From: Halieaceae bacterium UBA5085
Lineage (GTDB): Bacteria; Pseudomonadota; Gammaproteobacteria; Pseudomonadales; Halieaceae
DNA: 64,000 nucleotides
Direction: 5' to 3'
Assembly (NCBI GenBank): GCA_002414665.1
Contig: DIAF01000014.1
Span: forward strand, 1,289 to 65,288
Position numbers and translations under genes: made by a program. Below, piece after piece: positions 1 to 7,491 of this stretch (position 1 is the first letter of the stretch; each line of letters starts with the position of its first letter). The notes beneath the pieces were generated by a model. It was not told the origin of the DNA. It searched no databases and worked only from the letters and a program-made list of their open reading frames with translations.

Positions 1-483
1 GCCCGAGGTATAGATCACGTAGGCCGCCTGGCCCCGACAGAGCGTAGGTATTTGTGCTTCGAAATTTGTCGCGCGGGGTGCTTGCATCAACTGGGCGAAG
101 GTATACACCGGGCAGGCAGCTACGGATTCCAGCGCCGACTCCGTGCCCTTCTCTTCTACCAGCAGGCACGCCAGGGCCGCATCACGACATATCTGCAGGC
201 GGCGCCCGGCCCCCGATAGCGGGTCTATCGGCACATAGGCCGCCCCGGCCTTGAGAATCCCGATGATGGCAATCACCGTGCCCAGGTTGCGGCTGGCAAG
301 CAGGCCCACCCGGTCTTCGCTGCCGATGTCGCGTTGCCGCAGTTGCATGGCGAACTGGCTGGACTGGCTGTCCAGTTCACCGTAGGTCAGGCAGTTGTCA
401 TCGAGCACCAAGGCCTGGGCATCTGGCTGTGCCTGAGCTCTGGCTTGGAACCGTTCAACAACAGATTCAAAGATAGCGGACAA
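1..483 (-). CDS. Nonribosomal peptide synthetase, N-terminal adenylation domain (partial, continues beyond left edge)
   Basis: This frame, translated by hand from the reverse strand, shows the first part of an NRPS adenylation domain, which activates an amino or aryl acid as an acyl-adenylate. Three core motifs appear in order: A1 (LTYGEL), A2 (LKAGAAYVP) and the start of A3 (YVIYTSG at the window edge). The best start is TTG at 483-481, 10 bases after the fhuC stop (494-496), with an AGGAA box about 8 bases upstream. No ATG or GTG fits. With this start the protein opens directly with an adenylation domain and has no condensation domain before it. It follows the ferric-siderophore transporter genes on the same strand, so a siderophore peptide is the likely product. 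The specificity-code residues lie beyond the edge, so the substrate cannot be read. Confidence 0.85.
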   Translation of the reverse strand, partial: MSAIFESVVERFQARAQAQPDAQALVLDDNCLTYGELDSQSSQFAMQLRQRDIGSEDRVGLLASRNLGTVIAIIGILKAGAAYVPIDPLSGAGRRLQICRDAALACLLVEEKGTESALESVAACPVYTFAQLMQAPRATNFEAQIPTLCRGQAAYVIYTSG

Positions 484-493
484 AAGCTGATTC

Positions 494-1357
494 CTACACC
501 GTTCGCGACGCGGTCGACGGTTGCTGCAATACAGCGATGTCGAACTGCTGCTGCCGGGCAACAGCAAAAGTCTCACCTGTACCGGGATCGGCAATCACGT
601 TCATGGGGACATCGTAAATATGTTCCAATATATCGCCATCCATCAACTGACTGGCCGCGCCGCTCCAGGCCAGCCGCCCGGACTTCAGCGCGATCACCTG
701 GTGACAATACCGACTGGCCAGGTTGACGTCGTGCAGTACCACCGCCACGGACAGTCGCTGTGCCTGGGCTACCGCTCGCACCAGGGCCATGATTTCTGCC
801 TGGAAGCGCGCGTCCAGGGCTGAAATGGGTTCGTCCAACAGCATAACAGTTGCCTCTTGCGCCAGCAGCATGGCTATCCAGGAGCGCTGGCGCTCACCAC
901 CTGATAAGCGGTCCACCAGGCGCGAGGCAAATTGCTCAGTGTCGGTGACTGCCATGGCCCGAGCCACTGCCGCCTTGTCGCGCTGCGAAAAACGACCCAA
1001 TGCCCCGTGCCATGGAAACCGCCCCAGCTTCACGACCTCCTCCACCGTAAGCCCCGGCGTGGGTGGCGTGTATTGCGGCAGGTAGGCAACCTGTTGGCTG
1101 AAATCCCGCGTCGAAAGGGAGGCATAGGATTCGCCGCGCAACAGCAAGGACCCAGCAGACAGTTTCTGTTGTCGGGCTAGTACCCGCACGAGTGTGGATT
1201 TTCCCGAACCGTTCTGGCCCAGCACTGCCGTGACGACACCCGCCGGCAGCGAGAAACTCACGTCATCGATCAGCAGGGCGTCACCGATACGAACTGTACC
1301 GGCGGACAGGGTGATCACTGCTGCGCCGGGCGTTTGTATTGCAATGCTGTCAGTCAT
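494..1357 (-). CDS. fhuC: Ferric-siderophore ABC transporter ATP-binding protein (FhuC/FecE type)
   Basis: This 287-residue cytoplasmic ATPase is predicted to energise iron-siderophore import with the FhuB-like permease. The Walker A motif GQNGSGKST lies at residues 47-55. It is followed by a Q-loop region (YLPQYTP), the ABC signature LSGGERQR, Walker B VMLLDEP with the D-loop SALD, and a switch histidine (VVLHDVN). The C-terminal tail matches the iron-chelate subfamily style (YDVPMNVI). The ATG overlaps the permease stop by four bases (ATGA), so the two are translationally coupled. The Fhu name rests on the fused permease next door; the actual ligand may be another siderophore. Confidence 0.9.
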   Translation of the reverse strand: MTDSIAIQTPGAAVITLSAGTVRIGDALLIDDVSFSLPAGVVTAVLGQNGSGKSTLVRVLARQQKLSAGSLLLRGESYASLSTRDFSQQVAYLPQYTPPTPGLTVEEVVKLGRFPWHGALGRFSQRDKAAVARAMAVTDTEQFASRLVDRLSGGERQRSWIAMLLAQEATVMLLDEPISALDARFQAEIMALVRAVAQAQRLSVAVVLHDVNLASRYCHQVIALKSGRLAWSGAASQLMDGDILEHIYDVPMNVIADPGTGETFAVARQQQFDIAVLQQPSTASRTV

Positions 1358-3375
1358 CCGCCAGCCCCCCGCCCGACATCAGTGTAGTCAACCCGCCGCG
1401 CCATCAGGTAAACCAGGAACGGTCCCAGCACCAGCATGGACATCAAGCCGGTGGGAAGTTGCAGCGGAAACGCTATGGTGCGAGCAAGGGTATCGGCCAC
1501 TGCCATGGTCACTGCTCCTACCCCGGCGCTGAGTAACAATCCCTGTTGAGCCGTGAAATTGCCCAGCGCATGAACAAAGTGTGGAGCGACCAGTCCGATA
1601 AATGAAAGCGGACCTATGATCGGCGTCGCTATCGCCGCGACCAGCGCCACCAGCAGCAGGTAGAGCGACTGCGCCATGACGGCCGGCACCCCGATGCTGC
1701 GAGCCGTGACAACGCCCATAGGCAGAATGGTGAGCCATCGCGAACCGAGCAACGCCAGCGCTGACAGGGCCACCATCGCGATGATGGCGATCAGGCCAAG
1801 CGACAGGCTGGCGCCGTTGGTCGAACCACTCAACCACGACAACAGCATAACTGCGCGGGGGTCACCTGTCGCCGTCAGCAGGCCGATCACCGCGTCAACC
1901 AGCGCAGTCAGGGCAATGCCGGCAAGCAGCAGGCGTTCCGGTGTAAAAGAAGAGCGAACAGCAAAGGCCATTACACATAGCAGGGCTATCAGGGCGCCCA
2001 GTGCTGCGGCCCCATAAATCCCAAGTGGCGAAGTCATCGCGGGAAACAGGAATGAGGTCACGGCCACCCCCAGGATCGCCCCGGCGCTGACGCCCATTAC
2101 TTCGGGGCTGGCCATCGGATTTGCGCTTACTCGCTGCAGCACGAACCCGGCCATGGCAAGCAGTCCCCCTGCCCCTGCGGCACACAGAAGACGGGGCACT
2201 CGCCAGGACAGCACCTGCTCAAGGCTGGCCCAGTGCGCCAGGGACCAGGCACCGTCAGGCAGCCGGCCGACAAGAAGCAGCAGTCCCGTTAACAGCATTA
2301 CCGTCGCGACAACGCAGGGCAAGAACCTTTCACTTGTGCGTCGCTGTTCCAAGGTGCTCATGGTCCCATCGCCAGGCAGCCTGCCAGACACGACGCCACG
2401 CAATCTGGGCAGCAGAAGTAGCAGGAGCGGAGAGCCAAGGATTGCTGTCACCGCACCCGTGGGCAGGAACGCCGCCGATTCCGCGGCGACTATCAATACG
2501 GCCAGATCGGTAATCAACAACAGCAAGGCGCCGAACACGGCCGAGTACAGCAAGCGAGTAGAGAAGCGTCTGGCACCGGACAGGCGTGCAATCGCTGGTC
2601 CGGCCAGCCCGACAAAGCCGATCATCCCCACTGCGCTGGTTACGGAGGCGGCGAGTATGACGGCCAGTGCGACGGCGATCACCCGCATGCGCTCTACCGG
2701 CACGCCCAGGCCACGGGCGGTATCGTCACCCAGCTCCATCAAGGAGAGGGGCCTGACCAGCAGTGCCAGCACGGTTGATGCGACACCCAGGCGCAGTGTG
2801 AGATCTAGGGTAGGCTGCCAACTGAGTTGGCTGAGCGAGCCGCTGCCCCAGATAAATAGGCTGACGAGGTACCTGTCCTTGACCAGTACCAGCACAGTGG
2901 CCAGCGCGCCACAATACATGCTGACCAACAATCCGGTAATGATCAGCGAGAGGGGGGAATACTGGCGCCGACGAGATACCAACAGGACAATGCCGGTGGA
3001 AATCGCCGCACCCGCGAAAGCCACGAGATCGCGCCCAAACCCGAGGAGAGATGGAAAGAAGGCGCTGGATATCGCCAGCGCAAGGCGCGCGCCTGCACTG
3101 ATTCCCACCGTTTCGGGTGAGGCGATGGGATTGCGTAACACCTGTTGCAGGATTGCCCCGGACAAGGCCAGGCCCGCACCTCCCAGCAGTGCTATCGTCG
3201 CTCTCGGTAAGGACGAATACACCAGCAGGAGGCGCTCGGCATCGTAGACAGCAGTGCTGCCAGCCAGTGCTGCGCCCACCGGCGCGGCGAAGTAGATTGC
3301 CGATAACACCGCCGCGGCAAGCAACGCCGCGCCGAGCAATAGCATGGGTGTTTTCCCAGCCTCGCTCGCGGTCAT
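1354..3375 (-). CDS. fhuB: Fused FecCD-type ferric-siderophore permease (FhuB-like, two permease halves)
   Basis: This inner-membrane protein of 673 residues imports ferric siderophore. It is about twice the length of a single FecCD permease and carries the family signature twice: LSGAILQQVLRNPIASPE in the first half and MAGFVLQRVSANPMASPE in the second. Each half also has an EAA-like loop (IGFVGLAGPAIARLSG and LSFIGLVAPHFVHALG). This is the FhuB architecture, in which one polypeptide replaces a permease dimer. A longer frame opens at 3504, but the ATG at 3375 overlaps the binding-protein stop as ATGA and leaves a sensible N-terminus before the first membrane helix. It is coupled in the same way to the downstream ATPase. 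Confidence 0.92.
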   Translation of the reverse strand: MTASEAGKTPMLLLGAALLAAAVLSAIYFAAPVGAALAGSTAVYDAERLLLVYSSLPRATIALLGGAGLALSGAILQQVLRNPIASPETVGISAGARLALAISSAFFPSLLGFGRDLVAFAGAAISTGIVLLVSRRRQYSPLSLIITGLLVSMYCGALATVLVLVKDRYLVSLFIWGSGSLSQLSWQPTLDLTLRLGVASTVLALLVRPLSLMELGDDTARGLGVPVERMRVIAVALAVILAASVTSAVGMIGFVGLAGPAIARLSGARRFSTRLLYSAVFGALLLLITDLAVLIVAAESAAFLPTGAVTAILGSPLLLLLLPRLRGVVSGRLPGDGTMSTLEQRRTSERFLPCVVATVMLLTGLLLLVGRLPDGAWSLAHWASLEQVLSWRVPRLLCAAGAGGLLAMAGFVLQRVSANPMASPEVMGVSAGAILGVAVTSFLFPAMTSPLGIYGAAALGALIALLCVMAFAVRSSFTPERLLLAGIALTALVDAVIGLLTATGDPRAVMLLSWLSGSTNGASLSLGLIAIIAMVALSALALLGSRWLTILPMGVVTARSIGVPAVMAQSLYLLLVALVAAIATPIIGPLSFIGLVAPHFVHALGNFTAQQGLLLSAGVGAVTMAVADTLARTIAFPLQLPTGLMSMLVLGPFLVYLMARRVDYTDVGRGAGG

Positions 3376-4313
3376 GTCCAGCGCGACTCCAGATAGGGAG
3401 TAAGCAAGCTCGCCATCCTGCGTGCAGAGGGGATTCCACCGTACATGAATACCGGGGCAATCGTGCCGTGCTGTTTGCGCTGCACAAACGGTAGTTGCTG
3501 CCACAGCGGACTCTGCCCCAGTGCTCGTGCGATATCAACCGGAACCGGTTCCACGGCAATGAACTCTATATCACCGAGTCGCGCCAGCCGCTCGATGCCA
3601 ACTGTACTGAAACCAAAATACCCTACCTCATGAGTCCAGCCATTGCGCAAGCCCAGGCGAGTGAGCACCTCGGCGTAAAGACTATTACCGCCGTACACGC
3701 GAACATGCCGGTTGTCGACGAAACTCGCCATCACCACCGGCCGCTTTTGCAACCGCGCCAGGCGCTCGCTGCCGCGCTGCAACTCGGCCTCGACCTGCGC
3801 CAGCCAGGTTTGAGCACGCGCGGTGGCGCCTACCAATGCGGCGAGCTCTTTCACAATCTGGATACGTCGGGCAAGCACGGCCTCACCGGGGTCGTAGACG
3901 GAGAGGTTCCTGGTCGGTGCGATACGCTTCAATTGTGGCTCTAGCCGTTCCAGGAAAGGTGAAATGAGGATAAGGTCCGGACGCATCGAGGCAATGAGTT
4001 CGAAATTCAGCTCCTGTTGCAGCCCGAGATCAGCGACCGGTTCTGGCAGCGGCGGGTCGACCACGAATCGCGACCAGTCAGAGGCCGCCACTACGCCGGC
4101 AGGTATATGCCCAAGAGCCACCAGCGTTTCCGCCAGCGCCCAGTCAAGCACTACAATACCGCCTGTCGTTCCAGTCCTACCGGAAGGCGGCGCGCAGGCA
4201 GCGGCGAACAACGACACCAGCAGCGAGAGAAAAGCCCGGCGTCCGACACTGAGCCCAGCCTCATTGCAATCCCGGAATAGGGAAGCAGCGGAGTGAAAAC
4301 GGTCCATGTTCAT
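3372..4313 (-). CDS. fhuD: Ferric-siderophore substrate-binding protein (FhuD/BtuF-like), Tat-type signal, possible lipoprotein
   Basis: This periplasmic binding protein of 313 residues is predicted to capture the iron chelate and deliver it to the fused permease. The N-terminus contains a twin-arginine stretch (VGRRAFLS) and a hydrophobic segment ending in AAAC, suggesting Tat export with possible lipid attachment. The body has the periplasmic-binding-protein type III pattern (IVVLDWALAETLVALG, DLGLQQELNFELIASMRPDLIL). ATGs occur at 4313 and 4307. No strong ribosome site distinguishes them, since the GGAG is rather far upstream. It is first in the four-gene import/synthesis operon. No convincing Fur box was found in the upstream 150 bases, which run into decayed mobile-element DNA. 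Confidence 0.88.
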   Translation of the reverse strand: MNMDRFHSAASLFRDCNEAGLSVGRRAFLSLLVSLFAAACAPPSGRTGTTGGIVVLDWALAETLVALGHIPAGVVAASDWSRFVVDPPLPEPVADLGLQQELNFELIASMRPDLILISPFLERLEPQLKRIAPTRNLSVYDPGEAVLARRIQIVKELAALVGATARAQTWLAQVEAELQRGSERLARLQKRPVVMASFVDNRHVRVYGGNSLYAEVLTRLGLRNGWTHEVGYFGFSTVGIERLARLGDIEFIAVEPVPVDIARALGQSPLWQQLPFVQRKQHGTIAPVFMYGGIPSARRMASLLTPYLESRWT

Positions 4314-4486
4314 TTATTGATCGGTGTCTCCTCTATTGCCTCCAGATTACCTACTCTGCGAAACCCTGAGAGATTTTCAAAGTTCAACACGAAGAGTAAT
4401 GGGGAAGTGTATTTGCAAGTAACGCTTCGCTCCGTGTCGTAATAAGGCCATTTTGTCCCAAACCGCCGAAAAGGTTCAGTAAGTAT

Positions 4487-4577
4487 CCCCCGGCAAAGCC
4501 GGGGGGCTTTAGTTTGTGAGCCGCTCAAAGCGGCTATTACGGAGCCTTCTACGCCTTGCGCCCCCCCCCGAAGGGGG
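4487..4577. repeat. Cluster of three short hairpins at the tail of the decayed IS200 element
   Basis: Three stem-loops lie within 90 bases. CCCCCGGC (4487-4494) pairs with GCCGGGGG (4498-4505) across AAA. AGCCGCT (4519-4525) pairs with AGCGGCT (4529-4535) across CAA. A C-run (4561-4569) pairs with GGGGG (4573-4577) across GAA, directly beyond the relic transposase stop. IS200/IS605 elements have subterminal hairpins recognised by TnpA, and their transposase genes often end in a hairpin. I infer these belong to the element's right end, though one could instead act as a terminator. Confidence 0.5.
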
Positions 4578-4587
4578 CCAGTTGATT

Positions 4588-4905
4588 TCAAACCAGCTGC
4601 AACTGGTCTATCCGCCGATCTTCCTGCTCTTGGTGCCGGATCTAACTTCGGATAATCTTCTATCAGCCCATCGCCGAGGCAAAGTAACGCCTTGCCCAGA
4701 AATGCTGTCCCACGAATTTTTTCTTCCTGCCCGAATACGTTCGGGCAGTGAGCATCGCGCTCTTTCCCTTGATATAGCTCACGGCCTACGAGACCGAATA
4801 TTTGGGCGGAATCGAGATCATCATATGCACGTGATCCGGCATCAAATGTCCTTCCTCTATCAACCTCTCCCTTTGCCTGGCCAGCGTATGAAACACATCC
4901 GCCAC
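4588..4905 (-). pseudogene. Decayed IS200/IS605-family transposase (TnpA) fragment
   Basis: Reading the reverse strand in one frame gives a clear TnpA core: DVFHTLARQRE, GHLMPDHVHMMISIPPKYSV, YIKGKSAM, FVGQHFWARRYF, IRHQEQEDRRIDQL and a natural stop at 4590-4588. The HUH metal-binding motif (HVH) is intact. Four in-frame stops break it, at 4788-4786, 4665-4663, 4662-4660 and 4644-4642. There are no frameshifts across this stretch. The last stop sits where the catalytic tyrosine of the Y-I-R helix is expected. The N-terminal 40 or so residues are missing. This is a dead single-strand transposase. A partner TnpB is not visible. Confidence 0.8.
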
Positions 4906-4912
4906 CTATCTA

Positions 4913-5080
4913 CGAGTTGGCCATGGATCAGTCATAGAATTCTTTCAGCCTGACCGTGTACAGGCTCTGACAATTAAAGAGGAAGAGCTCGCCAGTATTG
5001 GAAAATGGAGGGCTCAAGCAAGCGCCGTTGGACTTGACAGGAGCGAGCAAAATCTGATGGAACCGGCATTCAATCTCTGA
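4913..5080 (+). pseudogene. Possible 3' relic of a HipA-family kinase toxin gene
   Basis: An open frame with no start of its own runs into a TGA at 5078-5080. Its last 40 codons read as a helical tail (IGKWRAQASAVGLDRSEQ, then LMEPAF). This resembles the C-terminal end of HipA-type serine/threonine kinases, where a W-R-x-x-A ... G-L-x-x-x-E ... M-x-x-A-F pattern is common. The upstream part of the gene is absent; the frame begins where the IS200 fragment stops, which suggests the insertion or a later deletion removed the rest. It is too short for certainty and is called from pattern memory only. Confidence 0.35.
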
Positions 5081-5298
5081 GCCTGATTTTTTGTCATTTT
5101 ACTCCATGGAACGAATGTGGAACGCGAATCCGAAAAACAAATGTATCTATTTGATATTATGGGATTTTATCTGAACCCTCTAATAATTCAAGTCCTCTCC
5201 TGGGCACCATCTTCCCGAACACGACGCTTCAGAACATTTCCGCAGAATCCGCAGTAGCACGCCGTCCGAGGCCCTCAAGGTGCACGTGCGACCCCGAT
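5081..5298. other. AT-richer intergenic remnant without a recognisable gene
   Basis: This stretch between the possible hipA relic and the end of the SolA-like gene is visibly richer in A and T than its neighbours. I see no supported coding frame, RNA gene or clear terminator. It completes an almost 1-kb zone (4314-5298) holding only decayed sequence. Confidence 0.5.
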
Positions 5299-6390
5299 CT
5301 ATGGCCGCTGGAAACGTGACAATCCCAAAAATGCACAATCCACAGCGGGGGCCTGTCCAGTCGCCAGGTCCACGAGTATCTCCCCCAACACCGGTGCGAA
5401 CTTGAAGCCGTGCCCCGATAGCCCGGCGGCAAACGCGACGTTACTGCTGCCCGGGTAGCGGTCCACAATGAAGTGATCATCCGGCGAGCGTGTGTAAAAG
5501 CAGGTCTGATGATTCAAACGTTCGCCCACTACACCAGGCAGGTGGTCGCGCACGAAAGCCTCTATACGCTCGCTGTCCAACGTGTCCGGCGCCCTGCTGG
5601 CATTCATGGGATCGCTCACCACCTCCCCGCCGCTATGCTCAGCCACCTTCAAGCGCCCGTCCATTACCGGAAAGCCATAAAATTGGCCGTGCGGAAGGTC
5701 AAAGAAGAAGCCGTTCTGGTAGCGGCTGTCGTCGCAGCGAAACCAGTGCAGGTGCTTTCGCTGCACGGTGAGCGGCAGCTCCAGTGTTTGCAACAGGCGA
5801 GCGCTCCATGCCCCTCCGGCAACAACCAGGGAGTCGGCGCTATAACTGTCACCTTCCGTGGTCACCACCACGCCCGAGGCAGTGGCCTGCCAGTCAACCA
5901 CTGATTCGCCCCATCGGTGCTCGGCCCCGGCAGCTACTGCCTGCTCCAGATGCGTCAGTACGCACCGCTCGACGGGCAGCCAACCGGCGTCAGCTTCGTA
6001 AAGCGCGGCAAAGCCGGCCGGCGCGCAAAACTGAGGCAGGGCGTTCTCGGGCACCACCTGGACATCCAGTTGATGCTCGCTCGCCGAATTCCGAACGCCC
6101 TCAACGATTTGACCGCCAGCAGGACCGAAATAGAAGACACCACTGCGGTGAAGCAGGGAGGGAGCGAGTTGCTCCCACAGCGCATAACTGCGCTTGAGCA
6201 TGGGCACGTAGTTGCTGTGCTCAAAGTAAGACAGACGGATCAACCGTGATTCACCGTGCGAACTGCCCCGGTCGTGGGCCGGCGGAAAGCGGTCCAGCCC
6301 GAGGCAACGCAGCCCCCGCCGCGCGGCGTGATACAGGGCGGCACTGCCCACACCGCCCGTGCCCAGCACAATAAGATCGTAGTGGCTCAT
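5299..6390 (-). CDS. solA: FAD-dependent N-methyl amino acid oxidase (sarcosine / N-methyltryptophan oxidase family)
   Basis: This predicted soluble flavoenzyme of 363 residues oxidatively demethylates an N-methyl amino acid, giving the amino acid, formaldehyde and hydrogen peroxide. The dinucleotide-binding motif GTGGVG is at residues 10-15, followed by the family stretch SSHGESRLIRLSY. Cys297 in TCFYTRSPDD matches the cysteine that covalently anchors FAD in monomeric sarcosine and N-methyltryptophan oxidases. The C-terminal GLSGHGFKFAPVLGE is also characteristic. A TTG lies upstream in frame at 6429, but the ATG at 6390 gives the usual N-terminus. The length agrees with SolA (about 372). 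Whether sarcosine or another N-methyl amine is the substrate cannot be told. Confidence 0.85.
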   Translation of the reverse strand: MSHYDLIVLGTGGVGSAALYHAARRGLRCLGLDRFPPAHDRGSSHGESRLIRLSYFEHSNYVPMLKRSYALWEQLAPSLLHRSGVFYFGPAGGQIVEGVRNSASEHQLDVQVVPENALPQFCAPAGFAALYEADAGWLPVERCVLTHLEQAVAAGAEHRWGESVVDWQATASGVVVTTEGDSYSADSLVVAGGAWSARLLQTLELPLTVQRKHLHWFRCDDSRYQNGFFFDLPHGQFYGFPVMDGRLKVAEHSGGEVVSDPMNASRAPDTLDSERIEAFVRDHLPGVVGERLNHQTCFYTRSPDDHFIVDRYPGSSNVAFAAGLSGHGFKFAPVLGEILVDLATGQAPAVDCAFLGLSRFQRP

Positions 6391-6442
6391 GACTGCAGCG
6401 ACCAGTCGGGCTGAGGATTTCTCGGGCAAAATAGCAGGGTTT

Positions 6443-7177
6443 TCACATCCCGACCAGCATCCAGACTCCAGCCAATACCATGAACACGTTCTCCGTCAGG
6501 GAAACAAACCCGAGCGGCACCTGGCTGTCACCACCCACACACGCACACTTCAGTTCGCGCCGGTCTATATAAACCGCCTTGAACACCGAGACCGCCCCCA
6601 CTGAGCCGATAAAGAGCGCGACCGGCGCGAATGCCCATGGCGCTACGCCGGCCAGCATGCCAATACCGGCATAGGCCTCCGCGAAGGGATAGACATAAGC
6701 ATAGCGCACGTAACGCATGGCGAGCAGGTCGTAGGTCACGAACTGGTTGGAGAAGGCGGTGAGATCCTGCAGTTTCTGGATGGCCAGCACCACCATGCTC
6801 AAGCCGATGAACGTCGACACCGCAGCCGGCAGGTCCAGCTCGCCGCCACCGCCCCACGCCAGTGCCAGTGCCGCCAGCCCAGAGGTTGCGAAGATGGCGA
6901 TGACAGGTTTGTAGGTGGTGCCCGAATCACCCTCCTGATCAAGGCCCAGATGCGCGCGCAGCGCTTCGTAACCACCGATCTGCTCACCCTCAATAAATAC
7001 CTGCGGTGTGGTGTCCACACCGTGCTCCCGCTTGAAGGTATCGGCTTCCTGTCGCGAGGTGAGTACGCGGTCATCCAGTTCGAAGCCCTCGCGCCAGAGC
7101 AGGTCTCGCGATTTCAGCCCGAAGGGACAGATATGCTCCGCCGTTTCCATGCGGTATAGCGTTGCCTGTTGTGCCAT
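6443..7177 (-). CDS. Glutaredoxin domain fused to a MauE/DoxX-like membrane domain
   Basis: This 244-residue protein joins a soluble thiol-redox head to a four-helix membrane region. The glutaredoxin part (about residues 5-85) has a CPFG active site with a single cysteine at residue 17 and the TPQVFIEGEQIGGYE segment typical of glutaredoxins (TP loop and GG). The membrane part (about 100-244) has hydrophobic helices and a loop Cys-Ala-Cys at 211-213, resembling MauE/DoxX-type electron-transfer or disulfide-handling proteins. The ATG at 7177 has a strong AGAGGAG site six bases upstream and is preferred over the longer frame from 7231. The role is probably membrane thiol or disulfide transfer; the partner is unknown. 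Confidence 0.75.
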   Translation of the reverse strand: MAQQATLYRMETAEHICPFGLKSRDLLWREGFELDDRVLTSRQEADTFKREHGVDTTPQVFIEGEQIGGYEALRAHLGLDQEGDSGTTYKPVIAIFATSGLAALALAWGGGGELDLPAAVSTFIGLSMVVLAIQKLQDLTAFSNQFVTYDLLAMRYVRYAYVYPFAEAYAGIGMLAGVAPWAFAPVALFIGSVGAVSVFKAVYIDRRELKCACVGGDSQVPLGFVSLTENVFMVLAGVWMLVGM

Positions 7178-7227
7178 GAGCGACTCCTCTCTCACGTCGT
7201 TGCCAGACAGTGTAGACGCTGTACGCC

Positions 7228-7368
7228 TCACTCGCCCGGTGCAGCGCAGCAGGCCATGCCCATTGCAAAATGGGTAGACTCGGGCAAACTACCTGCGTCC
7301 ATCATGACGCAGGGTGAAGACACAGCCGAAACCATCTGTCCAGCGAGGGCCAACAAGGCCAGGAGCAC
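7228..7368 (-). CDS. Possible small exported Cys/Met-rich protein
   Basis: A 46-codon frame from GTG at 7368 ends 50 bases before the glutaredoxin-MauE gene on the same strand. It opens with a short hydrophobic run (LLALLALAGQMVSAV) that could be a signal peptide. The rest is unusually rich in Cys, Met and His (CVMMDAG, HFAMGMACC), which suggests metal or thiol chemistry. A GGAA lies about nine bases before the GTG. No better start exists because a TAG lies a few codons upstream. It may be a real metal-binding peptide, the relic of a longer gene, or chance. Confidence 0.3.
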   Translation of the reverse strand: MLLALLALAGQMVSAVSSPCVMMDAGSLPESTHFAMGMACCAAPGE

Positions 7369-7491
7369 GACGAATATTCCGGCTTTACGCTACACCATGA
7401 GCTATGCAACACGATAAACACACGACAGGATCGCTGTTCCTGAAGATTGTTCCAACAATGACCCATCCTCTGCGCAGGAGATCCAGGAACA

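Noticed and set aside
2153..3247. 364-codon open frame on plus opposite the permease gene
   Set aside because: It lies antisense to the strongly supported fused permease and has a composition typical of high-GC shadow frames, with no recognisable domain.
4314..4460. Possible Fur box upstream of the siderophore operon
   Set aside because: Only loose matches to the 19-base Fur consensus were seen, none symmetrical enough to report.
4310..4591. 93-codon minus-strand frame upstream of fhuD
   Set aside because: It spans the IS hairpins and has no domain; more likely chance coding in relic DNA.
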